Source: Sphingobium yanoikuyae
GTDB lineage: Bacteria; Pseudomonadota; Alphaproteobacteria; Sphingomonadales; Sphingomonadaceae
Assembly: GCF_013001025.1 (NCBI RefSeq)
Contig: NZ_CP053021.1
Coordinates: forward strand, 3,562,001-3,626,000
Length of the DNA stretch: 64,000 nt
Reading direction: 5' to 3'
A model generated the notes under the pieces. It searched no databases. It worked only from the letters and a program-made list of their open reading frames with translations, and had not been told where the DNA came from. Shown here in pieces: positions 58,666 through 64,000 of the stretch (position 1 is the first letter of the stretch; the number at the start of each line of letters is the position of its first letter). The translations under genes and the position numbers were made by a program.

Positions 58666-59673
58666 CTAGACCCTCTGGTCCACCCATCCTGAAAGCTCGC
58701 GGCCGACCAGCCGCTGGTAGAGGGTGATAGCTTCGGGGGATGCGTTTAGACAGGGCAAAAAGGCAAATTTTTCGCCACCTTCCGCTAAAAAAACTTCTTT
58801 CGCGCGAAGTCCGATTTCCTCTAGGGTTTCCAGACAATCTGCCGAAAATCCGGGTGTCACGACAGCAATGTTCCGGACACCTTCCTTCACCAATCTGGTG
58901 AGCGTCGCCTCTGTCTCCGGTTCCAGCCATTTGGCCCGGCCGAAACGCGACTGGAAGCTCATATGGACGGGCAGGTCCATCGCCGCATCGAGCAGCCGGA
59001 CCGTCTCCACCGACTGGTGATAATAGGGGTCGCCCAGCTTCAGCGTCCGTTCCGGCATGCCATGGAAACTGGCGAGCAGCGCGTCGGGCCTGAAGTCGAG
59101 CTGCGCCAGATGGCCGTCGATCGACGCCTTCAACGCGGCGATATAGTCGGGATCGGCATAATAAGGCGGCAGGGTGCGGATCGCCGGTTGCAGCCGCATG
59201 TCGGCCAGCGCGGCAAAGGCCTTGTCCAGCGCGGTCGCGGTGGTCGCGCCGGAATATTGCGGATAGAGCGGCGCCAGAAGGATGCGCTCGCAACCCTGCG
59301 CCATCATCGCCTGGAGCCGGCTGGCGATCGACGGATTGCCATAGCGCATCGCCCAGTCGACGATCAGGTCCGGCCCCATCGCCTGCTGCAACGCCTCCGC
59401 CGTCTCGCGGGTATAGACCGCCAGCGGCGATCCGCCGGGCATCCACACCTGCTGATAGGCATGGGCCGACTTTTTCGGCCGCGTCGTCAGCACCGCGCCG
59501 CGCAGGATCGGCTGCCAGATAATCTGCGGAATTTCCACCACGCGCGGGTCGGACAGGAATTCCGCCAGATAACGGCGCACCGATTTGGCATCGGGCGCGT
59601 CGGGCGTGCCGAGATTGATCAGCAACACGCCGACGCGCGATGGCGTTCGAGTGTCAATTTCGCTGTCAGGCAT
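58666..59673 (-). CDS. hemH: ferrochelatase
   Basis: 335 aa from ATG 59673, overlapping the preceding stop codon by one base. Ferrochelatase features are VLLINLGTPDAPDA, LLAPLYPQYSGATTAT, the metal-site histidine region ASFHGMPERTLKLGDPYYHQ and PGFSADCLETLEEI. It inserts Fe2+ into protoporphyrin IX, the last haem step, at the inner membrane. An open frame continuing to 60150 merely runs antiparallel through the upstream gene. Confidence 0.94.
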   Translation of the reverse strand: MPDSEIDTRTPSRVGVLLINLGTPDAPDAKSVRRYLAEFLSDPRVVEIPQIIWQPILRGAVLTTRPKKSAHAYQQVWMPGGSPLAVYTRETAEALQQAMGPDLIVDWAMRYGNPSIASRLQAMMAQGCERILLAPLYPQYSGATTATALDKAFAALADMRLQPAIRTLPPYYADPDYIAALKASIDGHLAQLDFRPDALLASFHGMPERTLKLGDPYYHQSVETVRLLDAAMDLPVHMSFQSRFGRAKWLEPETEATLTRLVKEGVRNIAVVTPGFSADCLETLEEIGLRAKEVFLAEGGEKFAFLPCLNASPEAITLYQRLVGRELSGWVDQRV

Positions 59674-61952
59674 CAGCCATTTCCCATGATTGGCAGACTG
59701 CGGAATCGCTGCCCGGTGACGGTGAAGAGCGCATTGGCGATCGCCGGCGCGGCGAGCGGCGCGCCAAGGTCGGTGACGCCGGCCGGATCGGCCGTGCTGC
59801 GGATCAGTTCCACGCTGATCTCTCCGATGTCGCCCAGCCGCGGCAGGTTCATCCGCCCCAGCATCGCGCGCGTCGGCATGCCACCGGCATAGGGCACCGA
59901 CGCCCCCATGGCGAGCGCGAGGCCATGGATCAGCCCGCTTTCTATCTGCTGCCGCGCGATATCGGGATTGACCTGATCGCCGCAATCCACCGCCGCAACC
60001 ATCCGCCGGACGCTGAGCTTGCTGCCCTCGATCCCCGCCTCGACCATCACGGCGGCATAGGCGCCGTTCATCATATGCGCGGCGATCCCCTGACCGCTGC
60101 CGGCAATGCCACCCTGCCAGCCGCCCATGGCTGCGGCGGTGGACAGGCAATGCGCCAAGCGCGGATTGCCGCCCAGCATCTGGATGCGGAAGGACATCGC
60201 CTCGATCCCCGCCAGATGGGCGAGTTCATCCAGGAAGCATTCGGTGAAAAAGGCGCCATGGAGATGCGCATTGCCGCGCATGAAGCCGAGCGGCAGGCCA
60301 ACGTCAGCGGGATAATGATCCACCGCCCAGTTCGGAATGGCATAGGGCGGCACCATGCCGGCCACCGCCAGCCGGGTCGCCTTGTCGCCCGCTTCGGCGG
60401 CCGCCTCATGCGGCAGCTTGCCATGGGCGATGCGCGACCAGGTCTGGGTCATGGCACAGGGGGCCGCCACCTTGGCCAGCCACCCCTCGACCATCCCACC
60501 ACGGCCCAGCTTGGCCGCCATGCGGGCATGGGCCGGCGCGCCGGGCCGATCCTGGATCACATCCTCCAGCCGCGACCAGAGCAGTTGCACCGGGCGGCTA
60601 ACATCACGCGCGATCAGCGCCGCCTGCACGCCCGCCTCCCAATCCATATGCCGTCCGGTCGCGCCGCCGGCATGGAGCGGGTAGAGCGTCACCGCGCTGT
60701 CCGACAGGCCGAGCGCATCGGCGATCGCGGCGCGGGCCAGCGCGGGCGCCTGCGTCGCCATCCAGACTTCGGCGCCCTCCTCCGTCACCCGCGCCGTCGC
60801 GCACATCGGCTCCAGCGCCAGATGCAGGCCGGGATCGACCTGATATTCGCTGGCCAGGATCGTCGCCTTCTCGAACACCGGCAGCAGGTCGCCCTGTACA
60901 TAGAGACGCCGGCCGGCATCCCCGGAAAAGGCATCCTCCAGCGCAGCATCGATGCGGCCGCTGTCGACCGGCGTGCCGCGCAGGGTGAAGCTGGGATCGA
61001 TCAGGTCGAGCGCCCGGTTCGCCGCCCACCAGTTGGTGCCGACCGCCGCGATCCAGCGCTCGGTGCGGACCAGTTTCAGGAAGCCGGTGACCTTCTGCGC
61101 CTCGGCATCGCGCGCATCCTTCAGCACGGCGTCGCCGATCGGCCCCTGCCGGATCGAGGCGAAGACCATGTCGGGCAGGCGGATGTCGGCGGCGAAATTA
61201 TGGCTGCCGTCGATCTTGGACGGGGTGTCGAGCCGCGGCAGATCCTGCCCGGTCAGCCGGCCGTCATTGCCCTGTCGATAGGGCAGGATGTCGGGCAAGG
61301 TGAAACCGGCGGCATCCTCCACCACATCGCCCAGCCGCAGCTTGCGCTCCGCGCCGTCGGTGATGATGCCATTCTGGATGTCGCAGCTTTCCCAGGGCAC
61401 GCCCCAGCGCGCCGCCGCCGCCTTGCACAGCAGCACGCGCGCCGCCGCACCGGCCCTACGATAGGCATCATGGAACATCGGCACCGACGTGCCCGCCCCG
61501 GTCAGCATCAGCGCGCTGCGCGTCGCATATTGGTCGATTGCCCAGGTGCCGGCATCGCCCGCCACGCGGGTCCAGTCGCTCGCCAGCCAGTCACGCGCCA
61601 GCAGGCCGTTGGCATAGAGCGGGCTGATCGGCGCGCTCTGCACCGCGACGGTGCGCCAGTCGGCGCCCAGTTCGTCCGCCAATATCTGCGGCAGGATGGT
61701 GGACACCCCCTGCCCCATTTCGGTCTGCGGCACGATGGCGATCACCTGCCCCGCCCGGTCGATCTTGAGGAAGGCGTCGAATACCTGTTCGCCCGGCCCG
61801 ACATTGAGATTGGGCCGATAGCTGCGCGGCCAGGCCGCCCAGGCCAGAACCAGTCCCGCTGCCGCACCGCCACCGATCAGCAGCGTGCGACGGCTCACAC
61901 CTCTATCGCTCAAACCTCTGTCTTTGCGTCGTTTCAACGGTGCCCGCGCCAT
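59673..61952 (-). CDS. orphan molybdopterin-binding subunit, isoquinoline 1-oxidoreductase beta type, Tat-exported
   Basis: 759 aa of the xanthine oxidase family. The N-terminus has a twin-arginine signal, SRRTLLIGGGAAAG (Arg21-Arg22), then MGQGVSTILPQILADELG and the molybdopterin dehydrogenase domains. The C-terminal active-site loop reads GVTDLGAPLAAPAIANA at about 725-741, where relatives have GVGEPG, so the catalytic glutamate position holds Asp728. No [2Fe-2S] small-subunit gene lies beside it. It probably oxidises an aldehyde or N-heterocycle in the periplasm if a partner is supplied elsewhere. Confidence 0.83.
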   Translation of the reverse strand: MARAPLKRRKDRGLSDRGVSRRTLLIGGGAAAGLVLAWAAWPRSYRPNLNVGPGEQVFDAFLKIDRAGQVIAIVPQTEMGQGVSTILPQILADELGADWRTVAVQSAPISPLYANGLLARDWLASDWTRVAGDAGTWAIDQYATRSALMLTGAGTSVPMFHDAYRRAGAAARVLLCKAAAARWGVPWESCDIQNGIITDGAERKLRLGDVVEDAAGFTLPDILPYRQGNDGRLTGQDLPRLDTPSKIDGSHNFAADIRLPDMVFASIRQGPIGDAVLKDARDAEAQKVTGFLKLVRTERWIAAVGTNWWAANRALDLIDPSFTLRGTPVDSGRIDAALEDAFSGDAGRRLYVQGDLLPVFEKATILASEYQVDPGLHLALEPMCATARVTEEGAEVWMATQAPALARAAIADALGLSDSAVTLYPLHAGGATGRHMDWEAGVQAALIARDVSRPVQLLWSRLEDVIQDRPGAPAHARMAAKLGRGGMVEGWLAKVAAPCAMTQTWSRIAHGKLPHEAAAEAGDKATRLAVAGMVPPYAIPNWAVDHYPADVGLPLGFMRGNAHLHGAFFTECFLDELAHLAGIEAMSFRIQMLGGNPRLAHCLSTAAAMGGWQGGIAGSGQGIAAHMMNGAYAAVMVEAGIEGSKLSVRRMVAAVDCGDQVNPDIARQQIESGLIHGLALAMGASVPYAGGMPTRAMLGRMNLPRLGDIGEISVELIRSTADPAGVTDLGAPLAAPAIANALFTVTGQRFRSLPIMGNG

Positions 61953-61991
61953 GGCCTTGCTGATAGAGGCGCGGGGCCGTGCTGCCTAGGG

Positions 61992-62426
61992 CTAATCCGC
62001 CGCGATCGGCGCAAGGCCAAGCCGCCGGATCTCGATCGCCGGGCAATAGTCCATCACGACCTTGAGGCCCGCCGCTTCGGCCCGCGCCGCGGCATCGGCA
62101 TCGATCACCCCCAATTGCATCCAGACCGACTTGGCGCCAGCGGCGATCGCCTGGTCCACCACCTCGCCCGCGACCTCGCTGCGTCGGAAGATATCGACCA
62201 TGTCGATCCGCACGCCAATGTCCGACAGCCGATCCCAGACAAATTCGCCATGGACATGTTCGCCGGCGATCTGCGGATTGACCGGCAGCACCCGATAGCC
62301 ATGATCCTGCAGCGTCTTCATCACACTATAGCTCGGCCGGTCGGGGCGATCGGAAATACCGACCAGCGCGATCGTCCGGGTTTCGTTGAGCAGATCGGCA
62401 ATATCCTGCGCGGCGGTGAGCGGCAT
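61992..62426 (-). CDS. CoA-binding domain protein (YccU-like)
   Basis: 144 aa Rossmann-fold CoA-binding protein. Features are TIALVGISDRPDRPSYSVMK, YRVLPVNP, VDIFRRSE, VWMQLGV and a C-terminal VVMDYCPAIE. The size and motifs fit the succinyl-CoA synthetase-like CoA-binding family typified by YccU. The cellular role is not established; it may sense or bind acyl-CoA. It is 39 bases upstream of the molybdopterin gene, same strand. Confidence 0.85.
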   Translation of the reverse strand: MPLTAAQDIADLLNETRTIALVGISDRPDRPSYSVMKTLQDHGYRVLPVNPQIAGEHVHGEFVWDRLSDIGVRIDMVDIFRRSEVAGEVVDQAIAAGAKSVWMQLGVIDADAAARAEAAGLKVVMDYCPAIEIRRLGLAPIAAD

Positions 62427-62589
62427 GGCGGTCCTCCTGTTCTAATCCCCGATATGGGCAGGGCGAAGGCGCGAACAAGGGGCCTGGCGCGCCCCGCTCC
62501 TAACCAATTCCTAAGCAGCGTCCAGCTAGGCCGGGCAATGCGCGATTCGCGCCGGCCGGTGGGGACGGGCCGCATTCAGGGGGTCTGAG

Positions 62590-63267
62590 ATGAAGTCTGT
62601 CGTCATTACCGCGCTTGCCATCATGTCCGCGACTGCCCAGCCGCTGCTGGCACAGGCCGATGCGCCGCTGCCCGTCATGCAGCCGCCCGAGGCCAGTCCG
62701 GCCATGGTCCTGCCCGCCAACACCGCCGTCATGCTGCGCATGAACAGCGAATTGTCGAGCAAGACCGCCAAGGAAGGGTCGATGTTCGACCTGTCGGTCG
62801 CCGACCCGGTGATGGTCGATGGCTATGTCGTCATCCCGATGAACGCCCGCGCCGTGGGCGAAGTGACCTGGCTGACCGGCAAGGGCGCCTTCGGCAAGTC
62901 GGGCAAGATGAATATCGAGCTGCGCTATATCGAAGTCGCCGGGCGCCGCATCCCGATCAAGGGCAGCTTCCGCCAGGAGGGCGAAGGCAATACCGCCGCA
63001 ACCATCGGTGGCGTGATCGCGGCCGGCGTGTTCGCGGGCTTCATCACCGGCAAGACGGCTATCATCCCGGCGGGCCGGGAACTGCAGGCCTTCACCCAGA
63101 ATGAGATCGCGCTGGCGCCGCCGCGCCGCCCCGCGCCCATGCCGGGCCAGCCGGCACCGATCCCCGCCAGCTATACGCCCGCACCCCGCGCTGCGCCGCT
63201 GCCGGCCGCCCGGCCAGCACCGCGTCGGTCGATGGTCGACCCGTCGCTGGAGATCAACGTCAAATAA
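62590..63267 (+). CDS. secreted protein of unknown function
   Basis: 225 aa with a signal peptide ending near LLAQAD (residue 22-24). A beta-rich domain follows (TAVMLRMNSELSSKTAKEG, VMVDGYVVIPMNARAVGEV, GKMNIELRYIEVAGRRIPIKG). A glycine-rich hydrophobic stretch (IGGVIAAGVFAGFITGKTA) could insert into a membrane, and a proline-rich tail ends it. It starts after AGGGGG and ends at a strong hairpin, so it is a single-gene unit. I know only that similar proteins are common in sphingomonads. Confidence 0.7.
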   Translation: MKSVVITALAIMSATAQPLLAQADAPLPVMQPPEASPAMVLPANTAVMLRMNSELSSKTAKEGSMFDLSVADPVMVDGYVVIPMNARAVGEVTWLTGKGAFGKSGKMNIELRYIEVAGRRIPIKGSFRQEGEGNTAATIGGVIAAGVFAGFITGKTAIIPAGRELQAFTQNEIALAPPRRPAPMPGQPAPIPASYTPAPRAAPLPAARPAPRRSMVDPSLEINVK

Positions 63268-63277
63268 GCCGGACTTG

Positions 63278-63304
63278 GCCGTGGCGCACCGCACGCGCCA
63301 CGGC
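63278..63304. terminator. perfect hairpin after the secreted-protein gene
   Basis: GCCGTGGCGC (63278-63287) and GCGCCACGGC (63295-63304) pair perfectly around a 7-base loop, 10 bases after the stop codon. There is no T-tract; the third such hairpin in the window at a gene end. Confidence 0.55.
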
Positions 63305-63316
63305 TAGACCCTGCCC

Positions 63317-63775
63317 ATGTTCGATATTCGCGAAGACGATCTGAGCGGCGCACCGACCCGCGCGCTATTGGCCATCCATCTGGCCGGCATGCAGGCGGAA
63401 TCGCCGCCAGAAAGCGTCTTCGCGCTCGACCTGTCAGGATTGCAGCAGCCCGACATTTGCGTCTGGACCGCCTGGGATGGCGACAGCATCGCCGGCGTCG
63501 CCGCGCTGCGCGATCTGGGCGGCGGCCAGGGCGAACTCAAATCGATGCGCACCCATCCCGATCATCTGCGCCGGGGCGTGGCCGCAGCGCTGCTGCGCCA
63601 TATCATCGGGCAGGCACGGCAGCGCGGCATGACCCGGCTCAGCCTGGAAACCGGCAGCGGCCCCGCCTTCGATCCGGCGCTGACGCTGTATCGCCGGCAC
63701 GGCTTCGGCAATGGCGAGGCGTTCGGCGATTATCGCGCGAGCGCCTTCAACCAGTTTCTGCACCTCAGCCTCTGA
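63317..63775 (+). CDS. GNAT-family N-acetyltransferase
   Basis: 152 aa. The acetyl-CoA-binding motif is RRGVAAALL (around residues 86-94) after GELKSMRTHPDHL. The C-terminal YRRHGFGNGEAFGDYR is the usual beta-bulge region. It resembles the PhnO/YhhY-like small acetyltransferases, but the substrate cannot be told. Its stop codon abuts the convergent Mrp gene with no gap. Confidence 0.83.
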   Translation: MFDIREDDLSGAPTRALLAIHLAGMQAESPPESVFALDLSGLQQPDICVWTAWDGDSIAGVAALRDLGGGQGELKSMRTHPDHLRRGVAAALLRHIIGQARQRGMTRLSLETGSGPAFDPALTLYRRHGFGNGEAFGDYRASAFNQFLHLSL

Positions 63776-64000
63776 TCAGGCGGCCTTCGCCAGCCAGGCC
63801 GCGACCTTTTCGGCGACGGCGCGGAAGGCATCGGCATGCGGCCCTTCGCCAGCCGCCGGCGGATCACCCGCGTCGGAGCGCTTGCGAATGTCGATCGCCA
63901 GCGGAATGCGGCCGATGAAGGACAGGCCAAGCTCTCCCGCCGCTGCTTCCGCGCCACCACAGCCGAACGGGTCGGACACTTCGCCACAATGCGGGCAGGC
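63776..64000 (-). CDS. mrp: Mrp/ApbC (NBP35) family P-loop ATPase, C-terminal part
   Basis: The last 74 codons of an iron-sulphur carrier ATPase; the 5' part lies beyond the right edge. The fragment starts with ACPHCGE, the CxxC motif that holds the bridging cluster, then DPFGCGGAEAAAGELGLSFIGRIPL and DIRKRSDAGDP. These are standard in ApbC. The frame is unambiguous although the local open frame only starts at an internal methionine (63979). Confidence 0.85.
   Translation of the reverse strand, partial: ACPHCGEVSDPFGCGGAEAAAGELGLSFIGRIPLAIDIRKRSDAGDPPAAGEGPHADAFRAVAEKVAAWLAKAA

Noticed and set aside
59640..62588. A 982-codon plus-strand open frame over hemH, the molybdopterin gene and the CoA-binding gene
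   Set aside because: It crosses three well-supported minus-strand genes and has an Arg/His/Gln-rich composition without motifs; a compositional shadow.

Overview
The window is GC-rich chromosomal DNA of an alphaproteobacterium, most likely a sphingomonad (Sphingobium/Novosphingobium type). The evidence is a complete protocatechuate 4,5-cleavage (lig) gene set whose proteins closely resemble the Sphingobium SYK-6 enzymes as I recall them, two TonB-dependent receptors, a GH106 rhamnosidase and palindromic intergenic repeats of a style common in this group. The genus is inferred. Coding density is high, and many neighbours overlap by 1-8 bases. I see no tRNA, rRNA, CRISPR array, insertion sequence or prophage.

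Layout. 1-5.8 kb: the 5' part of a NodT-type efflux lipoprotein, an outer-membrane phospholipase A with an extra N-terminal domain, a type II-like P-type ATPase and a zinc alcohol dehydrogenase. 5.8-9.5 kb: an exported beta-helix protein, an exported polysaccharide deacetylase and a lone flagellin. 9.7-11.9 kb: a MASE1 histidine kinase and a LuxR-type response regulator. 12-27.2 kb: a LysR regulator followed by a long same-strand array. It holds an amidohydrolase, FAD monooxygenase, GlcG-like protein, VOC-type ring-cleavage dioxygenase, acylpyruvate hydrolase, TonB receptor, esterase, GH1 glycosidase, small membrane protein, second esterase and GH106 alpha-L-rhamnosidase. I read it as a locus that takes up, deglycosylates and degrades a plant aromatic glycoside (flavonoid-like). 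This is the best candidate for an undescribed system here.

27.7-36.0 kb: the whole PCA 4,5-cleavage pathway in two divergent units. One holds a dehydrogenase of unknown role with ligJ, ligA, ligB and ligC; the other holds ligK, ligU and ligI. Between them lies a LysR regulator with two tandem helix-turn-helix domains. Together they convert protocatechuate through CHMS, PDC, OMA and CHA to pyruvate and oxaloacetate. 36.2-38.9 kb: a siderophore-type TonB receptor and a DUF4198 protein behind a long inverted repeat.

38.9-44.7 kb: a distal valine degradation operon (mmsA, acyl-CoA dehydrogenase, 3-hydroxyisobutyryl-CoA hydrolase, mmsB) with a divergent LysR gene. 44.7-55.7 kb: an eight-gene envelope-associated block on the minus strand. 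It holds a Tat-exported TldD, a TldE/PmbA partner, a DUF4159 protein, MoxR ATPase, DUF58, a BatA-like protein, DUF4175 and a large membrane protein. Two inverted copies of a palindromic repeat bracket the DUF4159 gene. 55.9-57.5 kb: iron genes piuC and tonB, the latter with a Fur-like box. 57.6-64 kb: a ribbon-helix-helix protein, phaB, hemH, an orphan Tat-exported molybdopterin subunit, a CoA-binding protein, a secreted protein of unknown function, an acetyltransferase and the C-terminal part of an Mrp/ApbC ATPase.
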